From the NCBI RefSeq assembly GCF_018595685.2, contig NZ_CP092334.1, positions 2,942,001 through 3,006,000 on the forward strand: DNA of 64,000 bases, written 5' to 3'. Positions 8,721 through 16,894 of this stretch are shown one piece after another. The notes beneath the pieces are model-generated. The model was not told where the DNA came from. It did no database searches and saw only the letters and a program-made list of their open reading frames with translations. Every line of letters starts with the position of its first letter. The first letter of the stretch is position 1. The position numbers and the translations under genes are program-made. The DNA comes from Flavihumibacter rivuli. GTDB lineage: Bacteria; Bacteroidota; Bacteroidia; Chitinophagales; Chitinophagaceae.

Positions 8721-9882
8721 ACACCATATTTGGGTGAATGGGCGTCAAGGCTTCCTCCTCCTGCTTATTCCTGATCCTGATCAGGTCGACCCGCAAGTCC
8801 ACCACAAATACCTCTTCTTCATCCCTGATCTGCAGCTCGTATTGCTGCTTGTATAAAAGATCAAGCCGTTGCCTTACGTTATTGATGCCAATACCGGACT
8901 GGTTCCGGTCGTTCGTCTTTAGCGGCGCTTTCCCATTCATCAACTTCATCACCAGCGTGGTATCCTTCAACTCAATGGTCAGGTTGATCCAGGGATTCTC
9001 CAATATGTTGCTGGTACCATGCTTAAAACAATTCTCGACAAATGGCAGCAACAACAAAGGGGCAATATAGATATCCCCCGGGGTTTCCGGCATCAACACA
9101 TGCACCTCCAGCCTGTTGCCATAGCGGATCTTTTCCAGGTTGATATATTCGTTCACCAACTGCAATTCCTGGCTTAAGGGTACCAATGGTTTTTGTCCCT
9201 CGTACAACACATACCGGAGGATATCCGAAAGCCCCATGATCATTTTAGAGCCTTTGGGGGATTCCACCTGTGTTTGCGAGTAAATATTGTTCAGTGTATT
9301 GAATAAAAAATGCGGATGCACCTGCGCGGTCAGCAGCCTCAGCTGCGATTCGGTATTCTCCTTTTGCAACTGCAGGTTACGGTGTTCCTTGTGATACCAG
9401 TGTTTGCCAAATTTCAGCATCAGCGCACTGGCGGCAATGGTAAAAGCTCCTTTGTTGGTAGCAATGACGGCCATAAAGAAGGATACCCCTTCGCTGCGTG
9501 GGGCAAGGGGCTGGTATTTGGCCGGTAATAAAAATGCCAGCAATTGCGGAAGTACCTTGCCCAAAAAATAGAGGTTCAGCGCTCCGCCGGCAAACCAGAG
9601 CACAATGATCCAGAATAGGCCCAGCAAGTATTTCTTCCTTAAAATGAACCTGGGCAGTACAAAGTAGAGTATTCCATAGGTCAGGGGAACCTGTGCCAAG
9701 ACCACAAAGAAACTTTCCGTACAGGTGTAGACAGGATTCTTGAAATAGGCCATTTCCGGATAGCCGAACGGGAAGGCGGCATGCGTGAGGGTAATGTAGG
9801 GATACCAAATTCCCCAAAACAGCAGGTGTTGTTTCAGGCGAACCTTCTTGTCCTCCGAAAAAATGAACTCCTGGATCGTCAT
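8713..9882 (-). CDS. LytS-type sensor histidine kinase
   Basis: The protein has 389 residues. The N-terminal region (about 1-160) carries roughly four hydrophobic segments, so sensing is in or at the membrane. The His_kinase motif VHPHFLFNTLNNI places phospho-His at 191. An ATPase domain follows, with the N box LPFVENCFKHG and glycine motif SGIGINNVRQRL. It passes phosphate to the overlapping LytTR regulator. The two genes overlap by 8 bases, the usual translationally coupled arrangement. The 254 bases upstream form a divergent promoter region shared with the gene at 10137. Confidence 0.94.
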   Translation of the reverse strand: MTIQEFIFSEDKKVRLKQHLLFWGIWYPYITLTHAAFPFGYPEMAYFKNPVYTCTESFFVVLAQVPLTYGILYFVLPRFILRKKYLLGLFWIIVLWFAGGALNLYFLGKVLPQLLAFLLPAKYQPLAPRSEGVSFFMAVIATNKGAFTIAASALMLKFGKHWYHKEHRNLQLQKENTESQLRLLTAQVHPHFLFNTLNNIYSQTQVESPKGSKMIMGLSDILRYVLYEGQKPLVPLSQELQLVNEYINLEKIRYGNRLEVHVLMPETPGDIYIAPLLLLPFVENCFKHGTSNILENPWINLTIELKDTTLVMKLMNGKAPLKTNDRNQSGIGINNVRQRLDLLYKQQYELQIRDEEEVFVVDLRVDLIRIRNKQEEEALTPIHPNMVYA

Positions 9883-10136
9883 AGGTAAGTTTCTCTTCTA
9901 AATTTAAATGATAAATCACGCATTCGGAAATATTGCGACCAGAAGTATCCAAAGCACGACCAATCAATTTTGTCGCAGACCAACAGTCGGGAATGGGATG
10001 AAATAGCTGATTTCCTACAATTCATCGTGCTTAAGCAGCGGTTTGCCTTAACCGTTCTGCCCTCAGCCGCATTTCATTAAAAATGCCCCTGCCGATGAGT
10101 AGTTTTAGGCTAACCATTAAACCTAATCAAAAAATT

Positions 10137-11501
10137 ATGAAAAAGATCAACTTGCCAAAGCTGGCCCTGATCGGGCTGCTTGCCATTTTTGCAGTCGCTA
10201 ACCAGGCATGCAGGAAAGGGGTGGCAGACGAAGTGGTGGTGCTTCCTGCCAAGAACCAGTCAAGTGCGCTTCCGCATACCAAACAATACCCGGCAGAGGT
10301 GGCCACTGAATGGTTCATGCTGCTAACAGAAATCTCCAGGACCAAGCCCTATTTTTCCCCTCAATCGCTCCGCATTTTTTCTTACAGCGGCATGGCGCTT
10401 TACGAATCGGTAGTACCGGGCATGCCTTCCTACCAAAGCATGTATCACTACTTTACGGGTAACACCATAATGGTAGACAAGAAAAAAGACTATTACTGGC
10501 CAGCCGCGGCCAATGCAGCCATTGCCAGGATAGCCTCGAAGATCATGGAGAACTACCCTGCTCCCAACCTATCCGCCGTGCAGGCTTTGGAATCCACTTT
10601 CAATACCCGCTTCCAGTCGGAGGCCAGTCCGGAACGACTACAGTTCTCCAGGGAATTCGGTAGCTACGTAGCGGACCTTATTTACGAGTGGAGCAAAACC
10701 GACGGCACACTGAATGCTGATGGAAGTCTAGCGGTCTGTCCGCCGTATACACCATTGGGCGGACCGGGCAATTGGGTGCCCACACCGCCATTCTTCCTCC
10801 CTGTAGCCGGCGCCTGCCAGGGCAATCTAAATACTTATATCCCGAATATTGCCAATACCGTTTTGGCCCCTCCGCCTCCCGCCTATTCCACCGATCCCGG
10901 ATCTGCTTTTTACCAGGCCGCTTTAGAAACCGCAACGTCCCGGAATAACATTAGCACCGACGAAACAAATCAATTCAACAATTGGAGGGACATCGCGCCG
11001 AATTACAACCCGCTTGCCCATATGCTGAGGATTTCTACACAGATCATGGTGAAGGAAGGACTGAACCTGGAAGACGCAGCCACCCTGTATGCCAAGCAAA
11101 CCATTGCCGGCTCCGATGCCATCATCGCTGTCTTCAAATCAAAGTTTCATTATTCACTGCTCAGGCCGGTTACCTATATCAGGAATGTACTGGGCCAGGG
11201 CACCTGGAGTTCGCTGCCCAATACGCCGCAAACACCTTCCTATCCCGATGAAATGTCTGCGACGGCTTCTTCAGTCGCCATCCTGGAAAATTATTTTGGC
11301 ACCAACTATTCCTTTGTGGACGACATCCATAAAGCTACCCATGGCGAGTGGACCTATACGTCCTTTGACCAGATGCTGGAAGACATTGTACAGGCCAGGG
11401 TCAGCGGCGGCACTACCTTCAGGTTTGCCGGGGATGCCGGTATCAACCAGGGACGACTGGTAGGCAATATGGTAGATCAATTGCCTTTTAAGAAATTATA
11501 A
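10137..11501 (+). CDS. Vanadium haloperoxidase/PAP2-like lipoprotein lacking catalytic histidines
   Basis: The 454-residue product starts at 10137 (MKKINLPKLAL...), giving a signal peptide ending near a Cys (NQAC) as in Bacteroidota lipoproteins; an upstream in-frame ATG at 10083 would bury it. The fold is that of the vanadium-dependent haloperoxidase/acid phosphatase superfamily: KFHYSLLRPVTYIR carries the Lys/Arg region. The next motif reads YPDEMSATAS where the family has YPSGHS, and the last reads GGTTFRF where it has GGxHF. Both catalytic histidines are therefore replaced (Met373, Thr427). It is probably a binding or structural pseudoenzyme at the cell surface. A terminator follows at 11562. 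Divergent from the LytS/LytTR pair. Confidence 0.83.
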   Translation: MKKINLPKLALIGLLAIFAVANQACRKGVADEVVVLPAKNQSSALPHTKQYPAEVATEWFMLLTEISRTKPYFSPQSLRIFSYSGMALYESVVPGMPSYQSMYHYFTGNTIMVDKKKDYYWPAAANAAIARIASKIMENYPAPNLSAVQALESTFNTRFQSEASPERLQFSREFGSYVADLIYEWSKTDGTLNADGSLAVCPPYTPLGGPGNWVPTPPFFLPVAGACQGNLNTYIPNIANTVLAPPPPAYSTDPGSAFYQAALETATSRNNISTDETNQFNNWRDIAPNYNPLAHMLRISTQIMVKEGLNLEDAATLYAKQTIAGSDAIIAVFKSKFHYSLLRPVTYIRNVLGQGTWSSLPNTPQTPSYPDEMSATASSVAILENYFGTNYSFVDDIHKATHGEWTYTSFDQMLEDIVQARVSGGTTFRFAGDAGINQGRLVGNMVDQLPFKKL

Positions 11502-11561
11502 ACCTTGTGGAAGGAATAAACCTCCTGTTGCACCTACCTCTTACCTGCACTAGAAAAACTG

Positions 11562-11600
11562 GCGATGCTTTCCTGATAATGGAAGCATCGCTTTGTTATT
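11562..11600 (+). terminator. Rho-independent terminator after haloperoxidase-like gene
   Basis: The arms GCGATGCTTTCC and GGAAGCATCGC form an 11-bp stem with one bulged base and a 7-base loop. A T-rich stretch (TTTGTTATT) follows on the plus strand, about 60 bases after the stop codon. Confidence 0.85.
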
Positions 11601-11639
11601 CCAGGTCAATAGACAGCTGCACACTTTTGAATTCGGGGA

Positions 11640-11890
11640 TGCTGCGGAACCGGGTCTTTGCTCAACGGAGTCCCCTTCGGGCTACCGTGTACCCACATTT
11701 TCCCCTCAGCAGGGTCTCCCGCAGGGGACCCTGATGAATAGTAGGAGAGAAATTCATCAGGAGTCATTTGCGACCACGCCCGCTGGCGTGATGAGCTGTA
11801 CTATCCCCCGTCGCCCCCGTTGTGTTTGATGACCAACCGGTAGTTGGAAGATGAGCATAGCTGGTGAATGTATGGATATTTCACCTCATC
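11640..11890. repeat. Hairpin-type intergenic repeat, reverse-oriented copy
   Basis: A copy, in reverse orientation, of the long repeat found in tandem at 15912-16590. The core hairpin is at 11711-11732 (AGGGTC...GACCCT). The adjacent block with TGTGTTTGATGACCAAC and GTAGTTGGAAGATGAGC is shared with the other copies. The rest of 11502-12177 shows no credible gene. Confidence 0.8.
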
Positions 11891-12177
11891 CATGATCGCG
11901 ATGGCGATCAATCCTCAATGCCCGGATGGGTATGCGAAAATAGCTGGGTGGAAGTTCTTCGAACGCACACCAATGCGTTCTCTCCCATGCTGGCTGATGG
12001 AATAACCATCTGTCCCAAATCGGTAGCACCTTAAGCGCCGGCCGAAGCTGATACATTCAGCCATAATCGTTAACTTTAAGCTAAGGTTACCGACCGGGCT
12101 TCTTTTCCCGGCTGACAGCATCCGGGTCACCAGCCCAGCATTAGCCCCCACCTTTAGTGCCATATAAATAACGGACC

Positions 12178-12879
12178 ATGAACAACCTGGACAATTATCT
12201 CTCCAGTCATTTTATCCACCGAAGCAATTGGTTAAGAGCAGCTGTTTTAGGTGCCAATGACGGAATCATCTCCATTGCCAGCCTGGCAATAGGTATTGCC
12301 ACTGCCAGTACCACAAGGGAACCTATTGTTTTAGCGACAGTGGCAGGGTTAGTGGCAGGCGCTCTTTCAATGGCGGCGGGAGAATATGTCTCGGTTAGCT
12401 CCCAAACCGATGTAGAAAAATCCGACATAGAAAGAGAAAAAGCCGAACTCAAATCCATGCCGGAAACAGAAGTCCAACGACTTGCAGAGATCTATGAGAA
12501 AAGGGGACTTAAAAAGGAAACGGCCATGATTGTGGCAAAAGAACTGACAGAGGTAGACGCTTTGGGAGCACACGTCAGGGACGAACTGGGAATTAATGAA
12601 CTAAATCAAGCCAAGCCGATACAAGCAGCAATTGCTTCAGGATCAGCATTTGTAGGCGGTGGCATAATGCCCCTTTTAGGAGCATTTTTTCTCCCCGTTC
12701 AAAATATGGAATATTACTTATACGGATTATCCCTTCTTTTTTTATCCATTCTGGGAGCAGTGGCAGCAAAGACCGGTGGTTCAAGCATTCCCAAGGCCAT
12801 TCTCCGCGTAACATTTTGGGGAACAATCGCCATGGTGTTAACAGCTGTAGTAGGTTATTTATTCGGGGTTAGTTTGTAA
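12178..12879 (+). CDS. VIT1/CCC1-family Fe2+/Mn2+ transporter
   Basis: The 233-residue membrane protein has the family opening NWLRAAVLGANDGIIS followed by a first helix (about 20-45). Then comes a second helix ending in AGALSMAAGEYVSVSSQ, and a charged cytoplasmic segment with EKSDIEREKAEL (about 75-130). Three more helices are packed in the C-terminal third. Relatives move iron or manganese out of the cytosol, and the acidic segment between helices 2 and 3 binds metal in plant VIT1. It stands alone, with repeats on both sides, so no operon context helps. Confidence 0.92.
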   Translation: MNNLDNYLSSHFIHRSNWLRAAVLGANDGIISIASLAIGIATASTTREPIVLATVAGLVAGALSMAAGEYVSVSSQTDVEKSDIEREKAELKSMPETEVQRLAEIYEKRGLKKETAMIVAKELTEVDALGAHVRDELGINELNQAKPIQAAIASGSAFVGGGIMPLLGAFFLPVQNMEYYLYGLSLLFLSILGAVAAKTGGSSIPKAILRVTFWGTIAMVLTAVVGYLFGVSL

Positions 12880-12961
12880 TTGACTAGGCACAACCTGTAT
12901 TGCCCGGGAAAGGCATCGCGGGTAATAGGCAAAGGTGTTTGGGAATTTCCTTCATCAATGC

Positions 12962-13005
12962 TATACTCATCCCTCGCTCATCCTTTCCTCCTTGTATACG
13001 CTGGG
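12962..13005. repeat. Degenerate 11-bp tandem repeat
   Basis: Four consecutive 11-base units (TATACTCATCC, CTCGCTCATCC, then two diverged units). The first two nearly match the first two units of the array at 16621, so the arrays share ancestry. Confidence 0.6.
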
Positions 13006-13054
13006 TGACTTTTACGTTTTTCTAGTGCGGCTTTATATTGTGGGTATGTACAAC

Positions 13055-13545
13055 ATTAGCTACGCCAGTGGGAAACCATCTTGCATAATCCCATCTACCT
13101 ATCATTGCCGGCATCGGGAGACCTAGTTGATCTATATTAAAATGTATTTCGTCCATTTCCATCAGGGTCCCCTCCGGGAGACCCTGCTGAGGTGAACCCA
13201 CATCTATTTTACCCCAGCGGGGTCTCCCGAAGGGGCTACCGTGTACCCACAACTATTTATACCCCCAGCGGGGTCTCCCGAAGGGGACCCCGATGTATAC
13301 AAGGCGAAATAGTTAATGCATCCAACAGCTAAGCTCATCTTCCAACTACCCGTTGGTCACCAAACACAACTGGGGCGAAGGGGGATAGTAAATCTTATCT
13401 ACTAATAGGAGTTCTCTGCTAAAGTCTCGGTGAATTTCTCTCCTACCATTCATCAGGGTCCCCTCCGGGAGACCCTGCTGAGGTGAAGATGTAGGTACTC
13501 GGTAGCAATTGCGGAAGACCCCGATGGAGTATATGATAGCCAGCG
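13055..13545. repeat. Cluster of hairpin-type intergenic repeats
   Basis: Four core hairpins lie at 13164-13185, 13219-13240 (degenerate), 13270-13291 and 13455-13476. The stretch 13270-13500 is a forward copy of the about 295-base unit repeated at 15912-16590. The small frames here are not preserved between copies. No gene is supported in 12880-13653. Confidence 0.85.
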
Positions 13546-13653
13546 CTGGGGCAGAAAGTAGCCGTATTTTGCCCTAATTTTATTTGACAGGGCTGTTTAT
13601 TACCATCCTAATGAGCTGCCTGTTTCACTCATACCGGGTTCATTAAAACGCAT

Positions 13654-14232
13654 ATGCAACAGCTCACGCAGGTCATACAACAGATGATCGATATTTCCGA
13701 CAGGGAGTTGGAGGACTTTCTGCATTTCTGTACCATCAAACAATTCAAACGCTCGGCCATCATCAGCAGGCCCAACATTGTCCCCAACGAGATCTTCTTT
13801 ATCAACCAGGGACTGGTCAGGGTACTGATCACCGATAATGAGGGCGTGGAAAACACCATCCACTTTGCCCTCGAAAACCAGTTCATCGCCGATTATTCCG
13901 CCTTCCTGTTAAAAACCCCTTCGCCTTACCAATTGCAAACGGAAGAAGCAACCGAGGTCGTGGTGCTACCCAGGGCCGCTATTGAGTGGGGCTACCAGAA
14001 CCTCCAACAAGGCGATAGGCTAGGCCGACTGATCGCCGAGTTCTACTTCATCTACCAGGACAACCGCATCAAAAACCTCTATGCCCGAACGCCCAAAGAA
14101 AGATATGACTCCATCACCGATGTCTTCCCCAACATCCACAACCGGGTACCACAGCATATGATCGCTTCTTACCTCGGCATTACCCCGGTACACCTGAGCA
14201 GGCTGAAAAAAGCCGACCGGGAAAAACCCTAA
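13654..14232 (+). CDS. Crp/Fnr-family transcriptional regulator
   Basis: This 192-residue protein has a cyclic-nucleotide-binding-like beta-roll (about 20-110; FINQGLVRVLITDNEGVE) and a short C-terminal helix-turn-helix (about 145-190; IASYLGITPVHLSRLKK). The cAMP-contacting residues of E. coli Crp are not evident, and relatives in Bacteroidota often sense other signals. The product is shorter than classic Crp (about 210). The start at 13654 gives MQQLTQVIQQMIDIS. The SDR gene 283 bases downstream is a possible target, as such regulators often sit beside one stress-response oxidoreductase. Confidence 0.88.
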   Translation: MQQLTQVIQQMIDISDRELEDFLHFCTIKQFKRSAIISRPNIVPNEIFFINQGLVRVLITDNEGVENTIHFALENQFIADYSAFLLKTPSPYQLQTEEATEVVVLPRAAIEWGYQNLQQGDRLGRLIAEFYFIYQDNRIKNLYARTPKERYDSITDVFPNIHNRVPQHMIASYLGITPVHLSRLKKADREKP

Positions 14233-14514
14233 ACAAATGTTATCGTTTGGGCAATAGCAACTGCTGACATTTGTCCAATGAAAGGACATCAACCATTAGT
14301 GACCTGTAGCGCAAGCGGCCTTCCGGGAATAGCGGTCAGCAACTAAGGATCATCCTATATCAACACCAATGACAAAAGCTTCTCCCCTTCTTGATCAAGA
14401 AAGGGAACCTGAAGCATTGCACCAGGGATGATTGAAAATGCTTTGCATTGCAGGTAGCGGCAAGATCTTCCTTTCATTACCTAAACCTATTCATCAATTA
14501 AAAACAGCAGTACT

Positions 14515-15321
14515 ATGACATTGACGGCTAAAGAAAAAGCGAGGTTAAAAAGCAACTATGGGGAATGGGCCATCGTGACCGGGGCCTCATCGGGCATCGG
14601 TTTGGAACTGGCCCATCAACTGGCAGCCTCCGGCATCAACCTGATCATCAATGGCCGCCAGGAAGAACGCTTACTGCAGGCGAAAAAGCAACTCAGCCGC
14701 CATCAGGTTCAGGTGATCCCGGTGGTCGCCGACCTGGCGGAAGCCGGTGGCATAGATAAGATCATCCAGGCCTCCCGGGGCCTGCCCATTGGCTTGCTGG
14801 TCAACAATGCCGGTTTCGGGACTTCAGGGCTTTTTGTTGATGCCTCCTTGTTCACGGAGATCAATATGCTTCGGGTAAACTGTGAAGCGGTGCTGTCCCT
14901 CACCCATTATTTTGCCCAACAATTCAAACAGCAAAAAAGGGGAGGGATCATCTTCCTGAGTTCACTGGTCGCTTTCCAGGGGGTTCCCTATGCCGCCCAC
15001 TATGCCGCCACCAAAGCCTATATCCAAAGCTTTGCTGAAGCGTTGGCAGTAGAGCTAAAGCCTTTTCAGGTAGATGTGCTGGCAGCAGCGCCCGGCCCTG
15101 TGGACAGCGGCTTCGCTCATCGGGCCAACATGAAGATGGGCAATTCCCTGGCACCCGAAAAAATTGGCGTTCCCATCCTCAAGGCACTTGGCAGGACCAA
15201 TAATGTCGTCCCGGGCCTTCTCTCTAAAGTCCTGGTGTACAGTTTAGCTACCGTCCCGAGGTCGGCAAAAATAAAGATCATGAAAAAGGTCATGGGTGGC
15301 TTTACACAGCACCAGCGCTAG
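14515..15321 (+). CDS. Short-chain dehydrogenase/reductase (SDR)
   Basis: The 268-residue classical SDR has TGASSGIG at residues 22-29 for the cofactor, NNAGFG, the catalytic serine in IFLSSLVAFQG, and the YxxxK motif in HYAATKAY. It should oxidise or reduce a hydroxyl/carbonyl group using NAD(P). The substrate is unknown. The product resembles the DltE-like general oxidoreductase subgroup in length and motif spacing. It lies downstream of the Crp/Fnr gene, and a long perfect hairpin follows the stop. Confidence 0.92.
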   Translation: MTLTAKEKARLKSNYGEWAIVTGASSGIGLELAHQLAASGINLIINGRQEERLLQAKKQLSRHQVQVIPVVADLAEAGGIDKIIQASRGLPIGLLVNNAGFGTSGLFVDASLFTEINMLRVNCEAVLSLTHYFAQQFKQQKRGGIIFLSSLVAFQGVPYAAHYAATKAYIQSFAEALAVELKPFQVDVLAAAPGPVDSGFAHRANMKMGNSLAPEKIGVPILKALGRTNNVVPGLLSKVLVYSLATVPRSAKIKIMKKVMGGFTQHQR

Positions 15322-15366
15322 CAGCACCGAATAGGCAAATAACTGCTGGCTGGATAAACCATTCAG

Positions 15367-15402
15367 GGATCGTTCAATGGTGATTGATCCATTGAACGAT
15401 CC
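15367..15402 (+). terminator. 14-bp perfect hairpin after SDR gene
   Basis: GGATCGTTCAATGG and its exact complement flank an 8-base loop 46 bases after the SDR stop. The following bases (TTACC) are not a T tract, so it is a stem-loop of terminator type but uncertain efficiency. Confidence 0.55.
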
Positions 15403-15578
15403 TTACCATCTGTGTAACGGGTGTCCGAGGTTAATGCAATTGTCGGCCCCATGAAAGGCTTATGCTCCTTTCATTGACATTAGCAGGTCCGGGTAGTTAG
15501 GGAAAAATTGATCCAACATGAAAAGCATCAAAAGCACAGGCCTTTAACATGATGATGAAAACCTTGCAATTCAACTAC

Positions 15579-15734
15579 CTAGATCGGTTTTCTGCCCTGG
15601 ATAATCCTTAGTATAATGGCAATTAATGCAATTACCAGTAGAATATGGATAACTGCACCTGCATTAAAGGCAAAAAAACCAACTGCCCAGCCGATAATGA
15701 GTATTACGGCTACCAGATAAAGTAGATTTCCCAT
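15579..15734 (-). CDS. lmo0937-family small membrane protein
   Basis: A 51-residue frame reads MGNLLYLVAVILIIGW and continues with a second hydrophobic helix ending in RIIQGRKPI. The two helices, the glycine/asparagine turn FFAFNAGAVIH and the terminal RIIQG match the lmo0937 (DUF5670) family of tiny membrane proteins, often linked to stress. The start is ATG at 15734 and the stop is at 15579. It is alone between the SDR gene and the tandem repeats. Function is unknown in the family. Confidence 0.85.
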   Translation of the reverse strand: MGNLLYLVAVILIIGWAVGFFAFNAGAVIHILLVIALIAIILRIIQGRKPI

Positions 15735-15911
15735 ATTACTTGTTTTAATGGTTATGAATCAACAACTGACTATACCAAGCTACACTTCTTTAGAATGCTA
15801 ACCCATGAGCAGGTTCATTGGGTGTGATGATTGTTATCACTATTGTTCTACAATTCCATTTAACACCATTGTGGTGCTCTTCAAGCGTCTCCCAATGTAT
15901 ATCCATCCTGC

Positions 15912-16590
15912 TATTCATCAGGGTCCCCTGCGGGAGACCCTGCTGAGGTGAAGATGTGGGTACACGGCAGCACTTTCAGCAGACCCTGCTGGGGTGATCG
16001 GTGTACCCATATCTATTTTAACCCCAGCGGGGTCTCCCGCAGGGGACCCCGATGTATAAAAGGCAAAACAATTTTTGCATTCAACAGCTAAGCTCATCTT
16101 CCAATTACCCGTTGGTCATCAAACACAACGGGGGCGACGGGGGGGCGTTAAATCTTTCCACCCATACTGGTACTCTTGAAGAGTCCCCGATGAATTTTCT
16201 CCCTTCTATTCATCAGGGTCCCCTGCGGGAGACCCTGCTGAGGTGAAGATGTGGGTACACGGCAGCCCTTTCAGCAGACCCTGCTGGGGTGATCGGTGTA
16301 CCCATATCTATTTTAACCCCAGCGGGGTCTCCCGCAGGGGACCCCGATGTATAAAAGGCAAAACAATTTTTGCATCCAACAACTAAGCTCATCTTCCAAT
16401 TACCCGTTGGTCATAAGATACAGAGGGGGCGACGGGGGGGGCGTTAAATCTTTCAACCCATATTGGTACTCTTCGAGAGTCCCCGATGAATTTTCTCCCT
16501 TCTATTCATCAGGGTCCCCTGCGGGAGACCCTGCTGAGGTGAAGATGTGGGTACACGGCAGCCCTTTCAGCAGACCCTGCTGAGGTGAAA
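15912..16590 (+). repeat. Tandem array of about 295-bp repeat units with hairpins
   Basis: More than two copies of a unit with a period of 295-296 bases (matching points 15913, 16208, 16504 and 16051, 16346). Core hairpins lie at 15920-15941, 16029-16050, 16215-16236, 16324-16345 and 16511-16532, alternating between the AGGGTC...GACCCT and GGGGTC...GACCCC forms. Frames beginning MYKRQ inside the units are a by-product of repeat conservation. Single copies lie at 11640, 13270 and 19735. Confidence 0.92.
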
Positions 16591-16620
16591 AAGGCGTGCA
16601 GGTATTTCTTGCATCAAATC

Positions 16621-16697
16621 TATACTCATCCTTCGCTCATCCTATACTCATGGTATACTCATGGTATACTCATGGTATACTCTCGGTATACTTATCC
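16621..16697. repeat. 11-bp tandem repeat array
   Basis: Seven contiguous 11-base units: TATACTCATCC, TTCGCTCATCC, three exact TATACTCATGG, TATACTCTCGG and TATACTTATCC. The period is close to one helical turn. It lies 198 bases before the Asp-box protein start and directly after the 295-bp array. Confidence 0.85.
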
Positions 16698-16894
16698 TAT
16701 ATCCCGATGATGCAATAGCAGGTCATGGACATCCCTGATTTCGGGCAATCGTTTGCATGTACCAGCAGGTCATTAGCGGGTGTATGTTTATGGCAGTCCT
16801 TCCGGATGGGCCACCAGCTGCTTCGCACCAAAGTAGGAGACAGCAGGGTTCTTCCAGTGAAGGTTGTACCGTTGAATACCTACTAAACACTGCC

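Noticed and set aside
11915..12163. 82-residue minus-strand frame between haloperoxidase-like and VIT1 genes
   Set aside because: It has no recognisable features, no conserved context, and lies in a repeat-containing gap.
12895..12930. Terminator-like stem after VIT1 gene
   Set aside because: The stem of 8 pairs with one wobble has a 12-base loop and no T tract, too weak to list as a terminator.
16052..16583. Two similar small frames starting MYKRQ, as possible genes or sequencing-adapter read-through
   Set aside because: MYKRQ can arise from Nextera adapter sequence, but here the DNA (GATGTATAAAAGGCAAAAC) differs from the adapter. The frames lie inside the 295-bp repeats; a third copy near 19.9 kb keeps the frame and the 13.3-kb copy breaks it early, so similarity reflects repeat DNA.
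15912..16590. Possible CRISPR array
   Set aside because: The period is 295 bases with long near-identical units, not 20-40-base repeats with unique spacers, and there are no cas genes.
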